Shown: positions 22,151-29,049 of the stretch, in pieces
Layout: each line of letters begins with the position of its first letter
How positions within the stretch are numbered: the first letter of the stretch is position 1
IMG/VR virus record: IMGVR_UViG_3300006409_000018
Coordinates: 1-31,757 of that record
Source of the DNA: a virus
Reading direction: 5' to 3' (one strand)
Length of the DNA: 31,757 bases
Position numbers and translations under genes: made by a program
The notes under the pieces: model-generated
Seen by the model: only the letters and a program-made list of their open reading frames with translations
Databases searched by the model: none
Told to the model about the DNA's origin: nothing

Positions 22151-22811
22151 ATCCCAACTAAAAACACTCGTTAACCAAGTCACAGAAGAAATTATAAACT
22201 TGGCGTTGGACGACGCTCGGAACGAGTTGATAGACACCATACTGGCACAAGACATCACCCTAGAACAACGCAGAAAACTCATGGATCTAAAGGAAACCAT
22301 GCTACAATACATCTCCAACGCCCTCCAGGAACTAGAAAACAGAATCAAGGTCCAACTAGACCTATACAGATCTAAAAGCCAAAACAAGTTCCAGACCCTA
22401 AACAACATCCGCCACACCTTCCGCGTCTACAGATCAAGGATCCAGACAATCCTATTCACCGAACTACACCGAATCTACATACACACCAAATACTACCTAT
22501 ACCTAGACAACAACACCCAATACATCGAAGTCGGACCCGGCACCACCGAAATAGACCGCAAACTCCGGGGAATATACCCCATCGAACGCACCCCACTCCC
22601 CCCATTCCACCCCAACTGCACGGTTGATATCCACCCGGTCACGGGGGAGGTATCACGTATGTTGTACAGGGGGGATGAGGTTTTGGTGGATAGACTTAGG
22701 GATGTACTGCGGGTTTGGGGGGAGGGGATGGGGGTTAGGGAGTTGGCTGAGAGGCTTGGTTTGTCGGTGGTTACTACCTATAAGGTGCTTAGGGCTGTGG
22801 GGTTGAGGTAG
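22128..22811 (+). CDS. MuF-like minor head protein with C-terminal HTH
   Basis: A 227-residue protein. The first 130 residues are long helices; then RSRIQTILFTELHRIYIHTKYYLYLDNN and RTPLPPFHPNCTVDIHPVTGE, which match the C-terminal end of Mu F/SPP1 gp7 head morphogenesis proteins ('R---r-E------a ... P-HP-CrC'). The last 45 residues add a helix-turn-helix (MGVRELAERLGLSVVTTYKVLRAVGL), not usual in this family. The join falls at about 22620, where codons switch from C/A-ending to G/T-ending. GTG 22128 follows a GGTGG ribosome site. Position after portal supports the head role. Confidence 0.7.
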   Translation: MKIKERLESQLKTLVNQVTEEIINLALDDARNELIDTILAQDITLEQRRKLMDLKETMLQYISNALQELENRIKVQLDLYRSKSQNKFQTLNNIRHTFRVYRSRIQTILFTELHRIYIHTKYYLYLDNNTQYIEVGPGTTEIDRKLRGIYPIERTPLPPFHPNCTVDIHPVTGEVSRMLYRGDEVLVDRLRDVLRVWGEGMGVRELAERLGLSVVTTYKVLRAVGLR

Positions 22812-22812
22812 G

Positions 22813-22968
22813 TTGGCGTTGGAGCATGTTTATCGGTTGCCGGAGCGGTGTGTTTGTGGGGGGAGGCTTAGGCTTAGGGATGTTGAGGTTGTTGAGGGGG
22901 AGTATTGGGGGGTATTGATGATTCTTGTTTGTGAGGAGTGCGGCGAGGAGTATTTTGAGCGTTTTTGA
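22813..22968 (+). CDS. 51-residue zinc-ribbon protein
   Basis: A TTG-start gene (22813 or 22819) of about 51 residues with CVCGG (Cys13, Cys15) and CEECGEEYFERF (Cys40, Cys43): a zinc ribbon with a C-x-C first knuckle. It follows the MuF-like stop by 1 bp. It is G/T-rich like the end of that gene. Function unknown. Confidence 0.6.
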   Translation: MALEHVYRLPERCVCGGRLRLRDVEVVEGEYWGVLMILVCEECGEEYFERF

Positions 22969-23102
22969 TTTATATATATACACGTTTGGGGTATTCTATA
23001 ACCGTGTTTATCATAACCTTATTTATCACTTCTGGATAAAACACCATCCATTTTCCCCTTTTTTTGGTTGTTGGCCCCACCAAAAAATTATCTATATTTC
23101 AT
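22969..23102 (+). terminator. Non-coding region with a terminator-like T-run
   Basis: No gene seen. TTTATATATATA lies right after the zinc-ribbon stop, and CCCC followed by T7 (23059-23065) would end transcription of the portal operon. It leads directly into repeat site B. Confidence 0.4.
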
Positions 23103-23215
23103 GAAATGGAAAGTTGAAAAGATATCTTTTGGGAATTACGGGGTTCTCCGGCGTTATTTTAGGTAATCTGAGCCGCCTAAACTTTTCATTTACTTTCCAG
23201 TTATTTTTCAGGGTT
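23103..23215. repeat. Inverted-pair site B (partner of site A)
   Basis: Inverted relative to site A. 23173-23201 is a perfect 29-bp inverted match to 11441-11469, and 23107-23149 matches 11493-11535 inverted. The centre 23150-23172 reads GGCGTTATTTTAGGTAATCT..., in the same plus-strand sense as site A's centre, so it is flipped relative to the arms. It holds TGAAAAG at 23115 and its complement at 23182. It lies just before the head operon promoter. Confidence 0.7.
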
Positions 23216-23229
23216 TTTGGAAAGTTTAG

Positions 23230-23296
23230 TTGTTTTTAAAATGTTTCATTTGAAACAATATAGTGCTTTTGACACAAATAATCCTTATTGGGGTGT
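23230..23296 (+). promoter_or_regulatory. Promoter and paired operator of the head operon
   Basis: TATA-like TTTTTAAAA (23234-23242), then TTGAAACAA (23250-23258) and TTGACACAA (23269-23277), exactly 19 bp apart. GGGGTG near 23290 is the likely ribosome site for GTG 23304. Because these elements lie in it, the open frame from 23217 is not used as the start of the protease. Confidence 0.68.
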
Positions 23297-23303
23297 TACT
23301 AAC

Positions 23304-24491
23304 GTGAGCAAAACAATCGAAATAGAGTTTACCAAAACCCTCCCCATCGCAAAACAAGAATACGACGAAGGAATACTACGAATCTGGGGATACGCATCAA
23401 CCAACGACGTAGACCACATGGGAGACATAATAACCCTAGAAGCCCTATCCAACGGAATCAACGAATACCTCAAATTCCCAACCATCCGCTATATGCATCG
23501 ACCCGAGCCAATCGGGAGGGTTGTAGCGGCAAGTGTGGATGACAAGGGACTGTTTATCGAGGGAATTATCGTCGACGAGAAGGTGCAGAGACTGATCCAG
23601 ACGGGTGTGCTTAACGCCCTATCCATCGGCGGATGGATAAAAGACTACACTTATGAAAATGGAAAACGCGTAATCAGGGACCTACGAATAGTTGAAATTA
23701 GTGTTGTTGATGTTCCCGCGAACCCCAATGCGGTTATAACCGAGTTCAAAGGGATAGTACCATCACACAATACATCCTATGGCAAAGTTGAGGATTCTTG
23801 GGATGCAGACGCAGCAGAGAAGAGAATAAGGAGATGGGCCTCACGAGACGGCTCCGGCGAAAAAGAATTCATCAACTGGAGCCGGTATGCAGAGGCCTTC
23901 GCATGGTACGACGACAAGGACCCCGAGAACTTCGGCTCATACAAACTCCCGCACCACGACATCCGAGACGGAAAATTCGTTGTGGTCTGGAGGGGAGTAG
24001 TCGCAGCCATGGCGGCCTTATTGGGGGCGCGGGGAGGCGTCAGGATACCCGAGGAGGACCGTAGACGAGTGTACAATCATCTTGCTAAGCATTACAGGGA
24101 GTTTGATAAGGAGCCTCCTGAGTATAAATCGCTTGTCGAGGCGCTTATCGACCGCGTGGATCTTCTCGAGGAGGTTCTAAAGACACTTTCTATAGTTGTC
24201 AACGAGATCAATACACCGCTGAGAGTCACCAAGGATCTTGATGTCGCCAAGGAGATCCATGAGATCGAGGAGACAAATGAAGAAGAGGAAGTGGCTGAGA
24301 TTCTTCCCTTGAAGGAAGATGAAGAGTTTAAGCAGCGTATCATCGAGGAGATGGTTATTGATACTGAGGAGGATGATGGGGAGGAGCCGATTAGAAGGCA
24401 CAGCGGTGAACCGGAGCCCCAAACCATTGCACCCCGTGTCCGGGGATTTTTCGATTTATTAAAAGTAAAGTATGGAGGTGAGAACAAATGA
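23304..24491 (+). CDS. Prohead protease (S78/HK97 type) with extra C-terminal domain
   Basis: A 395-residue protein. The protease part (1-150) has RIWGYASTNDVDHMGDII, catalytic His65 (IRYMHRP), Ser107 (NALSIGG) and EISVVDVPANPNA (Glu131), as in HK97 prohead proteases that mature the capsid. Residues about 160-275 form a second domain (SWDADAAEKRIRRWAS...WSRYAEAFAWYDDKDPENFGSYKLPHHDI...WRGVVAAMAALLGARGG), one often found fused to or beside phage proteases. Residues 285-370 are an acidic coiled-coil region that may serve as scaffold and be cut away, since no separate scaffold gene is seen. GTG 23304 chosen by promoter layout. Overlaps the capsid gene by ATGA. Confidence 0.9.
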   Translation: MSKTIEIEFTKTLPIAKQEYDEGILRIWGYASTNDVDHMGDIITLEALSNGINEYLKFPTIRYMHRPEPIGRVVAASVDDKGLFIEGIIVDEKVQRLIQTGVLNALSIGGWIKDYTYENGKRVIRDLRIVEISVVDVPANPNAVITEFKGIVPSHNTSYGKVEDSWDADAAEKRIRRWASRDGSGEKEFINWSRYAEAFAWYDDKDPENFGSYKLPHHDIRDGKFVVVWRGVVAAMAALLGARGGVRIPEEDRRRVYNHLAKHYREFDKEPPEYKSLVEALIDRVDLLEEVLKTLSIVVNEINTPLRVTKDLDVAKEIHEIEETNEEEEVAEILPLKEDEEFKQRIIEEMVIDTEEDDGEEPIRRHSGEPEPQTIAPRVRGFFDLLKVKYGGENK

Positions 24492-25489
24492 AGGGATATA
24501 AATTAAGTTTTGGAGACCTGCCGGAGGGAACAATATACTTCGACCCATGGCACAAAATCGATTTGAGAAGCGAGTTGAAAGCAAGGCTGGAAGAGATGCC
24601 TAAAGCGGAACTAGAAAAACTGTTGGTCGGCGACATTACATGGCCCGTATTTGTCGAACCAGACTTCATCGACATATCAGCAAAAAGAACACCAGTCCTC
24701 GAATTAATACCAAGAAGAACAGTACGAGGAAAGTCAGTGGACTACAACAGAATAACCGCCAAGGCGGCTGCTGCATGGGGTGGAGAGACCGATGCCCCAA
24801 CCTACTCAGCCGACACTTACCAGTCGGTGAGTAAGAGTATAAAGTACCTGAGGATCAGGGGTAAGGTCAGTGGCCCCGCGATAGCAGTCGCCAGTAGGTC
24901 AGGGTTCATCAATGCCTATCAACACGAAGTAATAATCAAGACGCAGGCCCTCATGGAGAAACTTGAGGAGACCATCATGACTGGTGACACTACACAGGAC
25001 GCAAATGCATTCAACGGCTTGATTACTGAGGCGAAGGCCAGTGGACAGACAAGTAATAAGGCCGGTGCATCCCTCGCCTTGTCAGACATAGATAACTTGT
25101 TGGCTGATTTGGAGAAGCAGGGTGCATCGCCTGATGTGGCTATATGTGGTCCGAGGGCCTTTGCACAAGTGAAGGCATTGCTGCAGGCTAACCAGAGGTT
25201 CGTTAATGTTACTGAGATACAGGGTGGAATCGTTGCCTTGGAGTATGCTGGGATACCATTTGTATCCTCAAGGTTCGTGCCGGACAACGCCTATGACGCC
25301 ACTAACAATCCTGATGGACGTATGATACTCTTTGTTGATATGGACTATGTCTGGCTTGGTGTACTGCAGGACGTTACTGTTGAGGAACTTGGTAAGACCA
25401 GTGACGCCGTAGAGTTCTTAGTCAAGTGGTATGGTACCTTAGTGGATCAGGCTCCGGAGTACCTAGGGTTGATCTACGGCTTACCCTAA
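24488..25489 (+). CDS. Major capsid protein (HK97 fold)
   Basis: A 333-residue protein. Short N-arm (1-50), then the HK97-type layout: FIDISAKRTPVLELIPRRTVRGKSVDYNRIT, ETDAPTYSADTYQSVSKSIKYLRIRGKVSGPAIAVASRSGF (E-loop and spine start), EKLEETIMTGDTTQDANAFNGLI (spine helix), SPDVAICGPRAFAQVKALL and GIPFVSSRFVPDN (P and A domains). It follows the protease with a 4-bp overlap and is followed by a T-run, as befits a highly expressed gene. Confidence 0.92.
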   Translation: MKGYKLSFGDLPEGTIYFDPWHKIDLRSELKARLEEMPKAELEKLLVGDITWPVFVEPDFIDISAKRTPVLELIPRRTVRGKSVDYNRITAKAAAAWGGETDAPTYSADTYQSVSKSIKYLRIRGKVSGPAIAVASRSGFINAYQHEVIIKTQALMEKLEETIMTGDTTQDANAFNGLITEAKASGQTSNKAGASLALSDIDNLLADLEKQGASPDVAICGPRAFAQVKALLQANQRFVNVTEIQGGIVALEYAGIPFVSSRFVPDNAYDATNNPDGRMILFVDMDYVWLGVLQDVTVEELGKTSDAVEFLVKWYGTLVDQAPEYLGLIYGLP

Positions 25490-25520
25490 ATACACATAGA
25501 TCTATAGTGTTCCCTCTCCC

Positions 25521-25536
25521 CCAATTTTTTTTATTA
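25521..25536 (+). terminator. T-run after the capsid gene
   Basis: CCCCC-AA-T8 (T at 25525-25532), 35 bp after the capsid stop and before the next ribosome site. It could be a partial terminator raising capsid mRNA over downstream genes. Confidence 0.45.
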
Positions 25537-25557
25537 TTGTCTATGGAGGTGAAGAAA

Positions 25558-25923
25558 ATGGGATTTAGACACTGGATAGGAAGCGGAGGAATAAACTATA
25601 AACCCAAAATATTAAAGGCGTCGGCCACAGCATCTATTCCTGCGGGTGGAAACGGCACAGCAACGATAAACATACCAAGCAACGAGGTTTGGCTCATAAA
25701 ACAGATTAACATAACGAAAGGCGCGGACGTAACTGTAACAAGTATACAGATAGATGGAGAGACCATCCCAGACACCGCGTCTGTAGATCTGGAGGCGACC
25801 TATGGAGATCTAGTCATGGCCCAATCAAGTATACAGGCCTCTGGATCCAACGCGGGTGCAGCCGCCGAGGACCTGACTATTGAGGTTGTAGGTATAAAAC
25901 TGGTGCCTGTTTCCGCCCCCTAA
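25558..25923 (+). CDS. Capsid decoration-like protein
   Basis: A 121-residue Ala/Thr/Gly-rich beta protein, no Cys, with 'GGNGTATINIPSNEVWLIKQINITKGADVTVTSIQIDG'. GGAGGTGA stands 10 bp before ATG 25558. Directly after the capsid gene, where decoration (cement) or head-fibre proteins are encoded. Its core resembles the protein at 5810-6097. Role inferred. Confidence 0.6.
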   Translation: MGFRHWIGSGGINYKPKILKASATASIPAGGNGTATINIPSNEVWLIKQINITKGADVTVTSIQIDGETIPDTASVDLEATYGDLVMAQSSIQASGSNAGAAAEDLTIEVVGIKLVPVSAP

Positions 25924-25947
25924 TTTTTATAGTAAGGGTGATGCCAC

Positions 25948-26193
25948 GTGTTTTCGATGCTGCATAAGGCGTTAGTGATAATCGCGAAGAACCCGGGTAT
26001 TAATCATAGGCAACTTGCTATAAAACTCGGGACCAGCCAATCATACTTATCCGTCTTATCAAAAAATTTCGATCCAAAATTAATTAAGATTGAGCGGGTG
26101 GAGAAGAGTAAGTTGTATAGCCCCACACCGCTCGGGCTGGAAATCGCGATGCTACTCGATAAAGCAATAAAATTATATGGAGGTGGGATCTAA
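25948..26193 (+). CDS. Winged-helix DNA-binding protein
   Basis: An 81-residue protein: LVIIAKNPGINHRQLAIKLGTSQSYLSVLSKNF is a clear helix-turn-helix, followed by a wing (LIKIERVEKSKLYSPTPLGLEIAMLL). GTG 25948 has GGGTGAT before it. It sits inside the structural operon, so may modulate late transcription. The stop shares a base with the next ATG. Confidence 0.72.
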   Translation: MFSMLHKALVIIAKNPGINHRQLAIKLGTSQSYLSVLSKNFDPKLIKIERVEKSKLYSPTPLGLEIAMLLDKAIKLYGGGI

Positions 26194-26513
26194 TGGTGGA
26201 AGTAACACTTACAACGGCGTTTTGGGTTGCAATAGGGTTCCTAATCGGCCGCGCATTCTTCAAACAAATCGATTATTATGCACAAGAAACCTTTTGGTTC
26301 GATGGCCTACCGGAATGGCAAAAAATAATTGTGAAAGGCCTACTAGACTTTACACATCACTGGTGGGTCGGCCTAGCACTATATCTATATGCACCGATAC
26401 CAGAGTTACAATGGGTAGGTATAGGTCTGTTTGTTAATGACTGGCCGGATATACCTAAGCGATTCAGAAAATACTTCCAATACCTATTTGAGCCGTTTAT
26501 GGAGGAAGAGTAA
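26193..26513 (+). CDS. Small membrane-associated protein, unknown
   Basis: A 106-residue protein with an N-terminal hydrophobic segment (about 7-20) and a central one (about 55-70, WWVGLALYLYAPIPELQWVGIGLFV), rich in Trp and aromatic residues. It lies between the HTH gene and the connector. No family recognised; late operon, so perhaps a virion or lysis protein. Confidence 0.55.
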   Translation: MVEVTLTTAFWVAIGFLIGRAFFKQIDYYAQETFWFDGLPEWQKIIVKGLLDFTHHWWVGLALYLYAPIPELQWVGIGLFVNDWPDIPKRFRKYFQYLFEPFMEEE

Positions 26514-26515
26514 AG

Positions 26516-27076
26516 ATGCCTTACACAACTGTTGACAAAGTAAAAAAATATTCACAGGTCCAATACACAGACCTAGGGTTCGCAGACGACCCTAATTTCG
26601 AATCTTGGATAACCAATACACTAATCCCCGCGGCCGAGGGGTATGTAGACGCCTATTGCGGCCGAGACTTTAACCAAAACACCGTAACGGAAACTTATGA
26701 TGGAAATGATAAAAACTATCTTTTCCTCAAACACTATCCAGTCTTATCAGTATCATCTGTAAAAGTAAGTGGCACAGCGATAAACAACAGCGATTATATC
26801 TGGAAGTCATCGGGGTTAATAAAACTAAAAGGAGACGCGAAGTTCCCCAAGGGTGTAGGGAACATCGAGGTTACATATACCTATGGCTACTCAAGCGTCC
26901 CAACCGCAATAGATGATGTTACGGCCCGGATCGCCGCAAGAATACTACAAATCATGGTACAGAACAAGATGGGGATATTGGTGCGTGTAGATGAGTTTAA
27001 GGTGCAGATCGCGGATTACCGCGTAATCACCGAGGACATCAAGGTGGTCCTGGAGAGATATAGGAAGGTGATCTAA
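26516..27076 (+). CDS. Head-tail connector (HK97 gp6-like)
   Basis: A 186-residue protein: MPYTTVDKVKKYSQVQYTDLGF, then a helix ESWITNTLIPAAEGYVDAYCGRDF, 'LFLKHYPVLSVSSVKVSG' and 'IEVTYTYGYSSVPTAIDDVTARIAARILQIM'. This is the layout of phage_connect_1/gp6-type adaptors that bind below the portal. Position two genes after the decoration protein and just before a tail-completion gene fits. Confidence 0.82.
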   Translation: MPYTTVDKVKKYSQVQYTDLGFADDPNFESWITNTLIPAAEGYVDAYCGRDFNQNTVTETYDGNDKNYLFLKHYPVLSVSSVKVSGTAINNSDYIWKSSGLIKLKGDAKFPKGVGNIEVTYTYGYSSVPTAIDDVTARIAARILQIMVQNKMGILVRVDEFKVQIADYRVITEDIKVVLERYRKVI

Positions 27077-27078
27077 AA

Positions 27079-27495
27079 ATGAGTATGAAAACCAAATACA
27101 ACACTATATGGGACTACCTATACAACCTATTCAAAAACGATGCAAATCTAAATGCCACAATAAAAACATTCACCAAGGCATTCGTCACCCGGCCACCCGA
27201 TTATCCACTGCTCTCGGTCCTGCCATGGATCGACAAGTTCGAGTGGCGTGATATATCGAGTCACCAACCGACGTTTGGGTTTGAGATTTTGATTGTTACT
27301 AGTCAGCCTAGCCCCACTCAGTCTCTTGCGGAGGCGAATGACCTTAGTTGGGACGTATATAACCTGTTGATTTCGGATCTGGATCTCGGGGGGAATCTGT
27401 TGCAGCCCCTCGAGGTTGTTGAGCGAGAACAATTTCAAGATTTGAATGAGAGGACTGCAGGTGTCATCCTGCGTATTAGGTGTAAACCTAAGTAG
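27079..27495 (+). CDS. Tail completion/terminator-like protein
   Basis: A 138-residue protein: IWDYLYNLFKNDANLNATIKTFTKAF, YPLLSVLPWIDKFEWRD, FGFEILIVTSQPSPTQSLAEANDLSWDVYNLLISD, ending in beta AGVILRIRCKPK. Size, the 'fei-i-----s---a---a--l---v---l' helix and location between connector and tail tube fit tail terminators of siphoviruses. Codons switch near 27240. Confidence 0.65.
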   Translation: MSMKTKYNTIWDYLYNLFKNDANLNATIKTFTKAFVTRPPDYPLLSVLPWIDKFEWRDISSHQPTFGFEILIVTSQPSPTQSLAEANDLSWDVYNLLISDLDLGGNLLQPLEVVEREQFQDLNERTAGVILRIRCKPK

Positions 27496-27508
27496 ATGGG
27501 CGCCTAGA

Positions 27509-27532
27509 GGATAAACCCCATGGGGTTTATCC
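27509..27532. promoter_or_regulatory. Perfect 24-bp palindrome before the tail tube gene
   Basis: GGATAAACCCC and GGGGTTTATCC meet around AT with no mismatch, forming an 11-bp stem with almost no loop. A second hairpin CCCC-ATGAACC-GGGG follows at about 27540-27554, then GGAGGTGAG. Either mRNA stabilising or processing structures in front of a highly needed gene, or an operator. Confidence 0.6.
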
Positions 27533-27572
27533 GGGTAAGCCCCATGAACCGGGGAATTGGAGGTGAGAAAAA

Positions 27573-28502
27573 TTGGCTAGATATTTGGGAATAGGAAAGG
27601 AGACAACATTTGGTACAGCGGTAGCCCCAACTAAATACATCGCCATAGTAAGCGAAAACATCGCGTTAGACAAGAGTATACTGTTGAGTGAAGACATACA
27701 GAGCAGACAAGTCTCCAGATGGAGAGAAGGAACAGAGAAAGTAGTCGGCGGATGGAGATACTACCCGCACTACGAGGACATTGGGGAGGTACTCCTCGGC
27801 CTACTCGGCTCAGTAGCAACCACACAGCCAGACGCAACCAACGCACCAAACACATACCAACACATCTTTACACCCGGAGACACGATACCAACATGGACAG
27901 TGGAGGTCGGGCTGGACTCAGTCACCGCCAAACAGGCAGTTGGAGTCGCCGTCGAGGCGTTACGCCTAGCACTACGGCCAGACTCACTGCTCGATGTAGA
28001 TGTACGTGTACTAGGTAAGTCACTCGGCATCGCCACACTCGGCTCACCCTCATTCGGCTCCCTTGCACCCATCGCGTTTAGTGATGTATCGTCTATGTTT
28101 GTCGCCGGTTCAGCCGCGTCACTGATTGAGTTCGAGTTGAATGTCGCGAATAACATTAATGATGGGGTGTTTGTGCTTGGTTCTAGGCAGCTGGATAGGG
28201 TTGAGGTTGGTTATATTGAGGTGGCTGGGAGGTTCAGCCTCGCATTCGATAATACTACGCAGATGAATAAATTCCTGAGTGGCGATGAGTCTTCATTGCA
28301 GGTTAAGATCGAGGGCTCTGTGATCGAGTCAACATACAAATATACATTGCAGATTGATCTTGGCAGGATAGTCTATAACGCCGCCGAGGAGTTTATCGAT
28401 AGGAGGGAACGGATAATCGAGAACGTCGAATTCATAGCATTAAAACCAGCGAACGATGACATACTGAAGTTTACATTGATAAACACGGAGACAGGGTACT
28501 AG
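27573..28502 (+). CDS. Major tail tube protein
   Basis: A 309-residue protein from TTG 27573 with GGAGGTGAG before it. ARYLGIGKETTFGTAVAPTKYIAIVSENI is the typical opening of siphovirus tail tube proteins, followed by WRYYPHYEDIGEVLLGLLGS, HIFTPGDTIPTWTVEVGLDS and a C-terminal FIALKPANDDILKFTLINTETGY. It polymerises to make the tail tube. Codons change from C/A to G/T type near 28060. Confidence 0.87.
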   Translation: MARYLGIGKETTFGTAVAPTKYIAIVSENIALDKSILLSEDIQSRQVSRWREGTEKVVGGWRYYPHYEDIGEVLLGLLGSVATTQPDATNAPNTYQHIFTPGDTIPTWTVEVGLDSVTAKQAVGVAVEALRLALRPDSLLDVDVRVLGKSLGIATLGSPSFGSLAPIAFSDVSSMFVAGSAASLIEFELNVANNINDGVFVLGSRQLDRVEVGYIEVAGRFSLAFDNTTQMNKFLSGDESSLQVKIEGSVIESTYKYTLQIDLGRIVYNAAEEFIDRRERIIENVEFIALKPANDDILKFTLINTETGY

Positions 28503-28541
28503 ATGTTAATCTAATGCTAATTACCTTAACGGTGAAAACAG

Positions 28542-28856
28542 ATGGAGACAATAACAGTTAATAATAGGGAATACCGGGTGAAGCCGATTAAACCCGCGTT
28601 GCTCCCCTACCTACAACTATGGGGAGACCTAATGACCCGCCGACCAAAAACCGTCCAGGAGGCAGAGGAGATAAGCAGGGAAATCCAGGAACTACAAAAC
28701 AAAATATTCGCCATGGCGGTAGAACCAACCCCGCCAGACGAGGACGCCATCGACGTCATAGCGGAACTATCAAGAATCATACTGGAGAAAACCACGCGGG
28801 GGAGGCGCGACGGCGGCACCTTTCGCCAGCCACCCACTCGCGGGGCACGTGGCTGA
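28542..28856 (+). CDS. Tail assembly chaperone, first frame (G-like)
   Basis: A 104-residue protein directly after the tail tube gene: METITVNNREYRVKPIKPALLPYLQLWGDL, then a helical and charged part. Genes at this place in siphoviruses encode chaperones that coat the tape-measure protein. GGTGA precedes the ATG. It overlaps the next frame from 28762, with a G5 run (28798-28802) that would allow a -2 shift to make a longer fusion. Confidence 0.65.
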   Translation: METITVNNREYRVKPIKPALLPYLQLWGDLMTRRPKTVQEAEEISREIQELQNKIFAMAVEPTPPDEDAIDVIAELSRIILEKTTRGRRDGGTFRQPPTRGARG

Positions 28857-29049
28857 CCTAAGTCTGTTGCTGCATAAATATCCAAGTGAGGTCTGGGGCT
28901 ACAGTGAGGACCCCATCACAACTTTTTATTTTAATGTTACTTTTCTTGATGAGGTGAACCGTAGGCGGGAGAAGTATCGTCCTCGAGACATCAAGGGAGA
29001 GATAAAATCTATAAAGAGGAGGATCTTGCGTGATAAACGTAACATATGA
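28849..29049 (+). CDS. Tail assembly chaperone, second frame (T-like)
   Basis: A 66-residue reading from GTG 28849: LLLHKYPSEVWGYSEDPITTFYFNVTFLDEVNRRREKYRP. The frame is open upstream to 28762 without a good ribosome site, which suggests it is reached by frameshift from the previous gene, as with lambda G-GT. The 3' end overlaps the next gene by 20 bp. Confidence 0.6.
   Translation: MADLSLLLHKYPSEVWGYSEDPITTFYFNVTFLDEVNRRREKYRPRDIKGEIKSIKRRILRDKRNI

Noticed and set aside
27770-28156. Long open frame on the minus strand within the tail tube gene
   Set aside because: A composition shadow: no ribosome site, low-complexity product, and the plus-strand gene is well supported. The same holds for minus-strand frames in the tail fibre, protease and capsid genes.
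28542-29049. Lambda-like -1 frameshift in the tail chaperone genes
   Set aside because: The second frame is reached only by -2 or +1, and no GGGAAAG-type heptamer is present.
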